This document shows, one piece after another, positions 45,030 to 53,059 of a stretch of DNA of 64,000 nucleotides (positions are counted from its first letter, which is position 1; the number at the start of each line of letters is the position of its first letter). Source of the DNA: Sphingobacterium zeae (GTDB taxonomy: Bacteria; Bacteroidota; Bacteroidia; Sphingobacteriales; Sphingobacteriaceae). The DNA lies in assembly GCF_030818895.1 (NCBI RefSeq), contig NZ_JAUTBA010000001.1, forward strand, positions 4,154,001-4,218,000. Direction: 5' to 3'. The notes below the pieces were generated by a model that saw only the letters and a list, made by a program, of their open reading frames with translations, was not told the DNA's origin and did not search any database. Both the position numbers and the translations under genes were made by a program.

Positions 45030-47753
45030 TTAGGGCTGAACGCTATAGTTTATGACCTTACGTCCAATATTCCCAGTTTGGTCCATCCCTTCAACAATCA
45101 CTTTATAATTTCCATTTCCGTCGGCATTATAAAATTGAATCGCAGCTTCCCCTGTTTCTGTTATGGAGACTTTCGGATTCCAGTAAATAGTGGTTCTCAA
45201 ATCATTCACAGCTTTTCTCTCTGGAGTATCATATTTAGGAACGTAGAATTTTCTTTCTTTGATGTAGCCCAGCGGATACATATCGATAACGTTTGATTTA
45301 GGTAACATACTTTCAATCTCACTCAACGACATCCGTGGTTTCTTAGCTTCTACTTTCTTCGTATAGATGGAAACAACACCATTGTTCTGATACATTCTGG
45401 AAACTGTCCCCAATTCATCGCGCAAGAAAATTTCTATACCTTCGATATCAGCGACATTGATACTATTCAGCCCCGGTTCATCAATAGCCATACCATTCAG
45501 AAAGAATTGGACAGGTGTACGCCCACCCGCATTGTAATCGCGGGAAACATAATATTTCAATGTCTGCGGATCATAAGTAATACCCGTCAACACCGTTTGG
45601 AGACACATCGTCAACACATTGCACCCTGTCAAACGATCGGGTTCAATACGATGCTCGGGCATCGATAATCCCGAAATAGAAGGAAAATCTTTATTTGTGA
45701 TTACTTTTTTCACTACGGCTGTCACTTCGACTTCATCCAGCAAGATGGATTTTCGATATTCTTTTCGGCTATTGGCCAGATAAGGCGCAAAAGCCTGATC
45801 TATATTGGGTATAAAATAGCTCTTATACCCATTGTTCTTATCAATCTCAGGATAAAAGCTCTGATCCATATTGATAACCAAACTCCTGTAATTGTCATTG
45901 GATCGGGCATTTACCGTTACTTTGGATGAATCTGGAAAGACCAGATCCTTAAATGTGAATCGTCCATTTTGATCCGTATACACATCCTTTTTAATGTTAC
46001 GGGAAGGCACCGATAAAAGCAAGCCTCCATTTGGATAAGGACGCCCTGTGTTCATCCGAAGGGTGCCAGACAACTCTATACCTTGCTCAGGGAGAAAACT
46101 AATCTGCGGTAATTTCTCCGAAATAAGCGTTGGATAATCAAATCGACGATAACCCTGTGTCATTAATAATGCATCAAGCGCTTTGTCACGATTAGGATTT
46201 TTTTCATCGAAATAGGCGTTTGGATTCTCCACATTCCCTTTCAGGTCGGAAGTTAGTAAAAAGTTACTCACGATAGAAAGATCCGCCTGATCATCATAAG
46301 GAACTTTAGCTTCATCGATTACAGATACCGAGTAGCTTCCAGGAAATTTCTGTCCATTGTTGTCCACCGCAAGTTTAAGGCTCACTAAGTCCTTGGCCTT
46401 ATAACTTTGCTTATCACTTGTGACTTTGATATTTAAAAGCTTTTCGCTTTGAACAAATGCCAGGCGCTCGCTGATAGGTTTTCCCTCTGGGCTCAATAAA
46501 GTTACTTGGACAATACCGTTTGGTAAACGTTCTTTCGGAATATTAACCAACGCTGAGGAAGATTTTAGATTCACTTGAGCCCCATAACAAAGGTGTCCAT
46601 TGGACTGAACCAAAACATAATAAGATTGACTTTGGTTTTTTGAGAAATTTTCTTCACTGGTCACCACCGCGAACTCCGCATTCGTGGCATCCTGCTTCAC
46701 AAAAACGACGTTTGCTTTATCCGTAACGACAGCCGGCAATTGGTATGTGCGTTCTTGGCCGTTGTCAAACTTTATCACAGCTTGATACTTTTCTCCAGCA
46801 AGGGGTAGCAGCGAAAAATAACCCATTCCAGTTCCAAAGTCCTGAATCTCTGCTACGGACTTGCCCTTTGAATCCAAAATATTCCCTTTAACCTTTAGCC
46901 CTTTTCCATCAGATCCAACGGCTTTAAATGCGACCTTTTTAGCTAGGCCTGCGATCAGATCCCCTCCTTCAGGAAAGAACTGTACGTCGGCATCCCATAA
47001 GGCATTTTTGAGTAAGAAAGAACTAGATAGAGGCTTTTCATTTTTGTTTTCCTGAATACTAATTTTCAGTTGTCCCTTTTCTAAATTCGACTTTTCCTTC
47101 GCCGATAGATTTATAGTTACTTTCCCCAATCCGTCAGTCTCACCTTTACCCTTATCATACGTTTCCCACCCTGATACAAACTCCCAATTAATTTTTGAAT
47201 TGATCATCGGTTTTCCCGTTCGATCGCGAAACTGTACAACAGCCTGCGTCTTATTGCCACCGATATTATTTTGAAATTCAATATTCGTAATCAATTTCTT
47301 ATTGATTACGTCACCAATGGGAATTACTTTATTAAAGAAGTAAGCATTATCGAAATTAGCCATCCATTTCGTATACCCTCTAAACCGATAATTGTCCTGA
47401 ACCATAAATTGAGGATCAAGCACAATCTGCCCATTTCCTACCCCTTTATCCAATGGAATCCGAAGAGTCTGGATAAGGGAATCACGGCTATTCAGCACCT
47501 CCACGTACGCTATTTTACTTGGCTCATATTCGGGCAAATTGCGGGATAAATAGGTGGAAAACCAAAGGGTGTCCCCTACTGCATAATACGGCTTATCGAA
47601 ATGTAAATGTACCTTCTCAACCGGATACACTTGAAAATATTTCTGAACTCGTTCTACGATCGTATTGATAGGCAACGTAGGTGTAGTCTGGGCATAAGTC
47701 GTCCCCATTCCTAACAGTCCTATCGATAAAGTCAATAGTTTTATGTGCTTCAT
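45030..47753 (-). CDS. Large exported macroglobulin-like protein with a TonB-plug-like part
   Basis: A 907-residue protein. A signal peptide ends near TTYAQTTP. Residues about 45-130 resemble the MG2 domain of macroglobulin-like proteins (VEKVHLHFDKPYYAVGDTLW). The middle shows repeated carboxypeptidase-regulatory/beta-sandwich domains. At about 560-640 GRPYPNGGLLLSVPSR and GRFTFKDLVFPDSSKV form a CarbopepD-like unit. Further on, LDEVEVTAVVKK and VQFFLNGMAIDEPG, VADIEGIEIFLRDE look like a TonB-dependent plug domain, but no barrel follows. So it may be an outer-membrane or surface adaptor, as in other Bacteroidota proteins of this layout. Function unknown. Start 47753 (MKHIKLL) gives the signal peptide; the ORF extends to a TTG. 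Confidence 0.72.
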   Translation of the reverse strand: MKHIKLLTLSIGLLGMGTTYAQTTPTLPINTIVERVQKYFQVYPVEKVHLHFDKPYYAVGDTLWFSTYLSRNLPEYEPSKIAYVEVLNSRDSLIQTLRIPLDKGVGNGQIVLDPQFMVQDNYRFRGYTKWMANFDNAYFFNKVIPIGDVINKKLITNIEFQNNIGGNKTQAVVQFRDRTGKPMINSKINWEFVSGWETYDKGKGETDGLGKVTINLSAKEKSNLEKGQLKISIQENKNEKPLSSSFLLKNALWDADVQFFPEGGDLIAGLAKKVAFKAVGSDGKGLKVKGNILDSKGKSVAEIQDFGTGMGYFSLLPLAGEKYQAVIKFDNGQERTYQLPAVVTDKANVVFVKQDATNAEFAVVTSEENFSKNQSQSYYVLVQSNGHLCYGAQVNLKSSSALVNIPKERLPNGIVQVTLLSPEGKPISERLAFVQSEKLLNIKVTSDKQSYKAKDLVSLKLAVDNNGQKFPGSYSVSVIDEAKVPYDDQADLSIVSNFLLTSDLKGNVENPNAYFDEKNPNRDKALDALLMTQGYRRFDYPTLISEKLPQISFLPEQGIELSGTLRMNTGRPYPNGGLLLSVPSRNIKKDVYTDQNGRFTFKDLVFPDSSKVTVNARSNDNYRSLVINMDQSFYPEIDKNNGYKSYFIPNIDQAFAPYLANSRKEYRKSILLDEVEVTAVVKKVITNKDFPSISGLSMPEHRIEPDRLTGCNVLTMCLQTVLTGITYDPQTLKYYVSRDYNAGGRTPVQFFLNGMAIDEPGLNSINVADIEGIEIFLRDELGTVSRMYQNNGVVSIYTKKVEAKKPRMSLSEIESMLPKSNVIDMYPLGYIKERKFYVPKYDTPERKAVNDLRTTIYWNPKVSITETGEAAIQFYNADGNGNYKVIVEGMDQTGNIGRKVINYSVQP

Positions 47754-47882
47754 TGAAAGTCTTAGAATAAAAAATGAATAGCTAAATATATTCAATTTTG
47801 AGCAAAGACCAACTCCATTGGGGTATATTTAACATTTATTGTACCTATTCATCGGGTTAATACCGACTCCCTATAGGATAAC

Positions 47883-49346
47883 TTAAAGTAAGGGAGCCAA
47901 TAGTCTGCAGATAGAATCGACACCTCTTTTCCAACGGCTTCGCTGCATCCAACTTCGAATTGTAATCAGATCTGAAAATTCAATATCAGCCAAAAACTGT
48001 GCATTCAGACGGTCACAGAGTGCTCTATCCGAGATAATTCCTGAAATTTCGAAATTGATATAAAAACTCCTGATATCCAGGTTTGTCGTTCCAATATACG
48101 CCAACTTCCCATCAATGCAGACCGTTTTAGCATGGAGAAACCCTTTTTTATAAAGGTAAACATTCACTCCCCTTTCCAGTAGCGGTTTGATAAATGAAAA
48201 AGAAGCATGTTGTACGAAATACGAATCAGACTGAGCCGGCAACATCAAATCCACACGAACACCCGACGAAACCGCCAACATTAAAGCAGTTGTCAATTGA
48301 TCGCTTGGAATAAAATAAGGAGTACACAACTGTACATACTCTTTAGCTTCATTTATACCAGCAATAATTGCTTCCATATTGAATGGTGCTGGCGATCCAG
48401 GATCACTCGCTGTAAACCCTACTCCGCTGGCATCTTCATTGGTTAATGGAAATCGATTTAAATAACCCCGCCCAAGTTCAAAAGACTCCGCTTCTGTCTG
48501 ATTCCAGCTATTCCAAAACTGGATCTGTAATGTATTTACTGCTGCACCGATTACCATCATCGCCGTATCCCTCCAGTAAACCTCATTCTTTCCGTTATTG
48601 ATATATCGATCCGAAATATTGATCCCACCGACAAAGCCGATCTTACCATCTATAACCACGATCTTACGGTGATTTCTGTAGTTACTATTTGCCAAAGAAC
48701 TAAAAGTAACGGGTAAAAAGGCTTGAAATTCAAAATCAGGTTTATTCCGGCGCAAATATTTAATCACATCCGGCGCACCAAAACTGTCTAATATTAGACG
48801 CACAGTGACACCATTTTTTGCTTTCTCTTCTAAAATATGTAAAATTTCACAGCCTATTTCATCCATTTCCCAAATGTAATATTCCATATGGATAGAATGC
48901 TCGGCTGCTTTAAGCCGGTCGATAAGTACTGGAAATTTTTCTTCGCCATTGATAAATAGCGTCACCTCGTTATTCAGGGAAAAGGTAGATATTTTTTGGT
49001 TTTTGAGGTATCGATACACCATAGCCAAACTTCCAATGCGTTCATTTAACGTATCGATATGTTCCTCCATAATTTCAGACTCCTTACGCCAAGCGTCCAA
49101 TAGTTTTTTGGACTGCTCACGGTATATCCGTTTCATTCTTTTGACTTTCTTAAATTTTTGTCCAAAGAAATAGTAACTAAGTAAACCAATGCCGGGCAAG
49201 AACACAATCACCATAATCCAGGCAATAGTCTTGGATGGATTACGGTTTTCGATCAATATGGTCCCAATTACACCAATATAAAGAATCAGTAAAGGGATCC
49301 AATAATATTGTAATATTATTTGTAAGATATGATGAAGTACCTCCAT
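47883..49346 (-). CDS. cls: Cardiolipin synthase (phospholipase D family)
   Basis: A 487-residue membrane enzyme that joins two phosphatidylglycerols to cardiolipin. Two N-terminal membrane helices (WIPLLILYIGVIGTILIE, then TIAWIMVIVFLPGIGLLSYY) lead to a linker and two phospholipase D domains. HKD motifs are NHRKIVVIDGKIGFVGGINI and HAKTVCIDGKLAYIGTTNLD, both complete. Start 49346 (MEVLHHIL) is the ATG; the longer frame starts at a TTG. It lies 56 bp after the cbb3 operon on the same strand and may be read through from it. Confidence 0.93.
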   Translation of the reverse strand: MEVLHHILQIILQYYWIPLLILYIGVIGTILIENRNPSKTIAWIMVIVFLPGIGLLSYYFFGQKFKKVKRMKRIYREQSKKLLDAWRKESEIMEEHIDTLNERIGSLAMVYRYLKNQKISTFSLNNEVTLFINGEEKFPVLIDRLKAAEHSIHMEYYIWEMDEIGCEILHILEEKAKNGVTVRLILDSFGAPDVIKYLRRNKPDFEFQAFLPVTFSSLANSNYRNHRKIVVIDGKIGFVGGINISDRYINNGKNEVYWRDTAMMVIGAAVNTLQIQFWNSWNQTEAESFELGRGYLNRFPLTNEDASGVGFTASDPGSPAPFNMEAIIAGINEAKEYVQLCTPYFIPSDQLTTALMLAVSSGVRVDLMLPAQSDSYFVQHASFSFIKPLLERGVNVYLYKKGFLHAKTVCIDGKLAYIGTTNLDIRSFYINFEISGIISDRALCDRLNAQFLADIEFSDLITIRSWMQRSRWKRGVDSICRLLAPLL

Positions 49347-49402
49347 TTTGTATGCTAAGGGTTTGACCAAATATAATATTTAGTACCGACATATTGTTGT
49401 CG

Positions 49403-50092
49403 TTAAACACAGTTTATTGCACCTTCAACATGAATAAATGGACTTAAATAGGGAATATCTAAATTGGCACCACGAAGTACAAACCATATTCCCAACAAGA
49501 AATATAGAAAAGGTACCCATTTTGAAAATCCAATTTTGAAAGATTTGGAAAAATTTCCAAGAAAAGAAAATAAAAACAACAACGGTATAGTTCCCAAACC
49601 AAAACATACCATAAAGAAAAAACTTTGGAGTTGACTATCCGCATTGATGGAAGACATAAGTGCCATATAGACCATGCCACAGGGTAATAATCCATTCAAC
49701 ACACCGGCTATAAAGCTACCACCTGGCTTATACAACCACTTCGACAACAACCGTACAATAGGCTGCACAGCTTTGGTCTGCCAGCTCGCGATCGTTTTGT
49801 TGTGCTTACCGACTAGCTGAAATAAAGCAATTCCTATCAGTATAATTCCTGTAACCCAGCTCAAGGTGCGCTGCCAGCCTTGAATTTGTGCGAATGTCCC
49901 TATCGTACCGAGTAAAAGCCCCAAACAACCATAGGTCAGTACCCTACCGGATTGATATAATACTTTATTTAGGAAAACTTTCCAGCCCAAGCCCTGCCTC
50001 CCTTCTATGGCGAAAATCAATGGGCCACACATTACCGCACAGTGTATACTGCCAAACAATCCCATGAAAAAAGCAAAATAAGTATAGCTCAT
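49403..50092 (-). CDS. SafE/TauE-like membrane protein of the cbb3 cluster
   Basis: A 229-residue inner-membrane protein with about six hydrophobic segments. Motifs HCAVMCGPLIF and NGLLPCGMVYMALM are those of the sulfite exporter TauE/SafE-like proteins that accompany cbb3 oxidase genes (often called CcoH2/DUF2892-type partners). The paired Cys-containing motifs suggest copper handling, which would help in the assembly of the CuB centre. It starts 9 bp after ccoH, so it is the last gene of the operon. The metal role is inferred. Confidence 0.82.
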   Translation of the reverse strand: MSYTYFAFFMGLFGSIHCAVMCGPLIFAIEGRQGLGWKVFLNKVLYQSGRVLTYGCLGLLLGTIGTFAQIQGWQRTLSWVTGIILIGIALFQLVGKHNKTIASWQTKAVQPIVRLLSKWLYKPGGSFIAGVLNGLLPCGMVYMALMSSINADSQLQSFFFMVCFGLGTIPLLFLFSFLGNFSKSFKIGFSKWVPFLYFLLGIWFVLRGANLDIPYLSPFIHVEGAINCV

Positions 50093-50101
50093 TTCCTTAT
50101 A

Positions 50102-50524
50102 CTAAAATAAAATATGCTCTTCAAACAGAAAATCTTTACCCATACTTTTCCAATCAATATAAAGGTTCCACATTCCTTTATCGAACGTGGAGATCGGAAG
50201 GGTATATAGATTACTTGTTGTCTGAAACGGTAATTCTTTATCCAATCGATTATCAGAAGGCTTTCGAAAAACCAATTTCCCTTTATTTTCTTTAGAGACA
50301 AAATGAATGTATAAGGTGTCTTTCCTGATTTCGACAGTCGGAGATTCCTTCATAGTCAATACATTCTGCTTTTTATCATACGCTTGGTCATAATTCAGGC
50401 CCTGTTCGTAGTAATCATCTTCCTCCAGACTATCCGAGTCATGGCTCACCATATAGACACCTGCTCCGACTATGCACAACATAAATACCGCCAAGGTTAA
50501 AAAAATTTTTGTACCCCAATTCAT
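50102..50524 (-). CDS. ccoH: FixH/CcoH-like cbb3 oxidase assembly protein
   Basis: A 140-residue protein with one N-terminal membrane helix (IFLTLAVFMLCIVGAGVYMV) and a periplasmic beta-rich domain (LYIHFVSKENKGKLVFRKPS). FixH/CcoH proteins help assemble cbb3 oxidase. EEDDYYEQGLNYDQ after the helix is typical. Starts 11 bp after ccoG and ends 9 bp before the SafE-like gene. Confidence 0.85.
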   Translation of the reverse strand: MNWGTKIFLTLAVFMLCIVGAGVYMVSHDSDSLEEDDYYEQGLNYDQAYDKKQNVLTMKESPTVEIRKDTLYIHFVSKENKGKLVFRKPSDNRLDKELPFQTTSNLYTLPISTFDKGMWNLYIDWKSMGKDFLFEEHILF

Positions 50525-50535
50525 TGTTTTTCATT

Positions 50536-51924
50536 TTAATTCATACCCGGAGGCGCTATGAAAGTGGTTTTTAAACTTTCCACTTTTTTATCACCCGAAT
50601 AGATCGCTAATTTTACATTACTTTTATAAGTCTCCACGTCCTTATTCGCGATAATGAGAAAAAAACTCATTGTCGCATGCCCATCTTTATCCAATTTTTG
50701 GATAGGGTTAACCAGCTGAATCTTTAAACGCGGATCATCGCAGACCAGTTTGAAAGGCATTTCTCTGCCAGACTTATTGATCAATTCCAAAGAATACAAG
50801 TTGCTTATTGTCTTATCCTCACGAAGCTGGTAGGTACTGCCCTTTGCGCGGAGTAACCTTCCATCCACCTGAGAACGGTTGAACAATAGAAAACAAAAGA
50901 CAGTCATTAGGGCGACCAGCACGATAGAATAAGCTATTGTTCTCGTATTGTTTTTTTTCTTGAGCGTGCCCTCGATCTCGCCCATTGGATAAAAGCCAAT
51001 TAACTTTTTAGGCTTTCCGATTTTGTCCATGACAGCATCACATGCGTCGATACATGCCGTACAACTTACGCATTCCAATTGCAAGCCTTTTCGAATATCA
51101 ATTCCTGTCGGACATACATGGACGCAGAGCTTGCAGTCCACACAATCGCCCTGAGGTGCCATGACATCCTTTTGATGTTTTCCTCTAGGTTCTCCACGTC
51201 TATGATCATAAGCTACGGTAATACTCTGATCGTCCAAGAGTACCCCTTGCAATCGGCCGTATGGGCAGATTGCTATACATACAATTTCTCTAACATACGC
51301 AAAGACGCCATAGAAAACCAATGTAAATATTGTAATCGAGATAAGACCACCGATATGTTGATCCAGCGGATCAGTGATAATCTTTAACAAGGCATCTACA
51401 CCGATAATATAAGATAAAAAGATATTGGAGATGAAAAAGGATATGATCAGAAAAATGCTATGTTTCAAAAATTTCTTAAACTGCTTTTGATCCGTATTCG
51501 GACCTGCATCCAATTTTTTTTGTTGTTGCCAATCACCTTCAATCCAATACTCGATCCTTCTAAATATCAATTCCATAAAAATGGTCTGGGGGCAAGTCCA
51601 CCCACACCATACCCGTCCGAAGACAACAGTAAACAAAACCACACATACCATCACGATCAACATGCCGAACACGAATATGTAAAGATCTTGGGGATAGAAA
51701 AGATTTCCTAATATGGAGAATTTCCGGTCAATAATGTTAAACATTAAAAATGGTTCGCCATTTATTTTGATAAAAGGAGCGACAAATAAGAACAGTAGCA
51801 GTGAATATCCAACCCACTGTCTCTTTTTGTAAAGTTCTCCCTGCGGTTTCTTGGCATAAATCCATTGTCTCTTTTTTGACTTAGATCCACCGTTATTGGC
51901 ATTATTCAATACTACTGTACTCAT
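50536..51924 (-). CDS. ccoG: CcoG cbb3 oxidase accessory ferredoxin-like protein
   Basis: A 462-residue membrane protein needed to mature cbb3 oxidase; it reduces Cu(II) in characterised homologues. Five or so membrane helices include the VWCGWTCPQTIFMELIF motif and CIAICPYGRLQ. The two [4Fe-4S] motifs CVDCKLCVHVCPTGIDI and CVSCTACIDACDAVMDK are complete. A C-terminal Ig-like periplasmic domain (about residues 350-460) follows the last helix. Operon spacing is 15 bp after ccoP and 11 bp before ccoH. Confidence 0.93.
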   Translation of the reverse strand: MSTVVLNNANNGGSKSKKRQWIYAKKPQGELYKKRQWVGYSLLLFLFVAPFIKINGEPFLMFNIIDRKFSILGNLFYPQDLYIFVFGMLIVMVCVVLFTVVFGRVWCGWTCPQTIFMELIFRRIEYWIEGDWQQQKKLDAGPNTDQKQFKKFLKHSIFLIISFFISNIFLSYIIGVDALLKIITDPLDQHIGGLISITIFTLVFYGVFAYVREIVCIAICPYGRLQGVLLDDQSITVAYDHRRGEPRGKHQKDVMAPQGDCVDCKLCVHVCPTGIDIRKGLQLECVSCTACIDACDAVMDKIGKPKKLIGFYPMGEIEGTLKKKNNTRTIAYSIVLVALMTVFCFLLFNRSQVDGRLLRAKGSTYQLREDKTISNLYSLELINKSGREMPFKLVCDDPRLKIQLVNPIQKLDKDGHATMSFFLIIANKDVETYKSNVKLAIYSGDKKVESLKTTFIAPPGMN

Positions 51925-51939
51925 TGTTATTTCGATTTA

Positions 51940-52854
51940 TTACTCTGCTTTTTTTTCTGTCTCAGCTTGATCTGTTTTACCTTCCTCCGCTGATTGCTCT
52001 CCACTTGCTGCCTGCCCACCACCATAGCTTACCTCTTCACCTTGCGGCGCTTTTGGATTAGCAGGGTTAGTATCCCTTAATGTGACAATATAACTGGCCA
52101 CCTGTGCAATTTGAGCAGGACTTAAAGTTTGTTCCCAAGGCACCATTCCTTTATCAGGAACACCATATTTAATGGTTTTGAAGATATCTTTAATCTCGCC
52201 ACCATGAAGCCAAAACTTATCAGTCAAGTTCGGTCCGATGCCCCCCTCGCCGCTACCACCGTGACAAGCGACACAGTTTGCGGTAAAGATCGCTTTTCCA
52301 TCAGCTGCCATTTCCGGCTGAAACTCCACGGTACTTTCATCTACGTTACTCGCTGAAGCAGTGAGATAAGCCTGACGTTCTTTCTCAGCAATGACCATCT
52401 CGTGTTCATACTCCTGATCTTGGTTCATTCCTATACCAGAGACCTGATAAACGAATAAGTAAACAAGACCAAAAAAGATTGTTCCGTAAAAGAGGAAATT
52501 AAACCAGATTGGAATCGGATTATCCAATTCGCGAATACCGTCATACTCATGGTCTATAACAATATCCTTCTCTTCTGAAATCGGTCTGATCCCCATGATC
52601 TTGTTCCATGACCTTTTCATCCAGCCTTTGTTTGCTGCCTTTTTGAGTTTTTCCTCGTTGGCCAATTCAGGCATGGTAATCTTAATAATGGATTTCATCG
52701 CACGATTGACCATCAGTGCCGAAGCGAGGAGAGCCAACATCACAACGATCAATACGATAATTAAGATATCTGTGTATAAATTATCTGTACCAAATCCTAT
52801 CGTAGATTGAACAACTTCTGCGGTAGCTGGTGCAGTATCCAATAATAAACTCAT
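51940..52854 (-). CDS. ccoP: Cytochrome c oxidase cbb3 subunit CcoP (monohaem)
   Basis: A 304-residue cytochrome c subunit that delivers electrons to the catalytic CcoN part. Two membrane helices (IIVLIVVMLALLASALM and WFNFLFYGTIFFGLVYLFVY) precede the periplasmic domain. Only one CxxCH (CVACHG, about residue 197) is present, with Met in GMVPWEQ as the likely distal ligand. Proteobacterial CcoP has two haems; the single-haem form is known in Bacteroidota. The C-terminal 40 residues are Glu/Gln-rich and probably disordered. Spacing to ccoQ is 3 bp. Confidence 0.93.
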   Translation of the reverse strand: MSLLLDTAPATAEVVQSTIGFGTDNLYTDILIIVLIVVMLALLASALMVNRAMKSIIKITMPELANEEKLKKAANKGWMKRSWNKIMGIRPISEEKDIVIDHEYDGIRELDNPIPIWFNFLFYGTIFFGLVYLFVYQVSGIGMNQDQEYEHEMVIAEKERQAYLTASASNVDESTVEFQPEMAADGKAIFTANCVACHGGSGEGGIGPNLTDKFWLHGGEIKDIFKTIKYGVPDKGMVPWEQTLSPAQIAQVASYIVTLRDTNPANPKAPQGEEVSYGGGQAASGEQSAEEGKTDQAETEKKAE

Positions 52855-52857
52855 ATA

Positions 52858-53055
52858 TTATAGACTTTCAGGTGAATGATTCAGTTCCTTTTCTGTTTCG
52901 TCTTCTTCCAAAGGCAATTCCTTCATATAAGTAACATAGTCTTTTTTCATCCGGAACAACATTATTGCTACTGAAATGAAGAAAATCAAGAAGATCCAAA
53001 GTGATGCGATTAAATAAAGCTCACTACCGTTTAGATTTGTTATTTGCTTAAACAT
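52858..53055 (-). CDS. ccoQ: Small CcoQ-like membrane protein
   Basis: A 65-residue single-helix protein (LYLIASLWIFLIFFISVAIM) with an acidic tail, placed between ccoNO and ccoP with 4-bp and 3-bp gaps. Size and place match CcoQ, which stabilises the oxidase. Sequence similarity itself is weak, so the call rests on context. Confidence 0.8.
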   Translation of the reverse strand: MFKQITNLNGSELYLIASLWIFLIFFISVAIMLFRMKKDYVTYMKELPLEEDETEKELNHSPESL

Positions 53056-53059
53056 CGCT

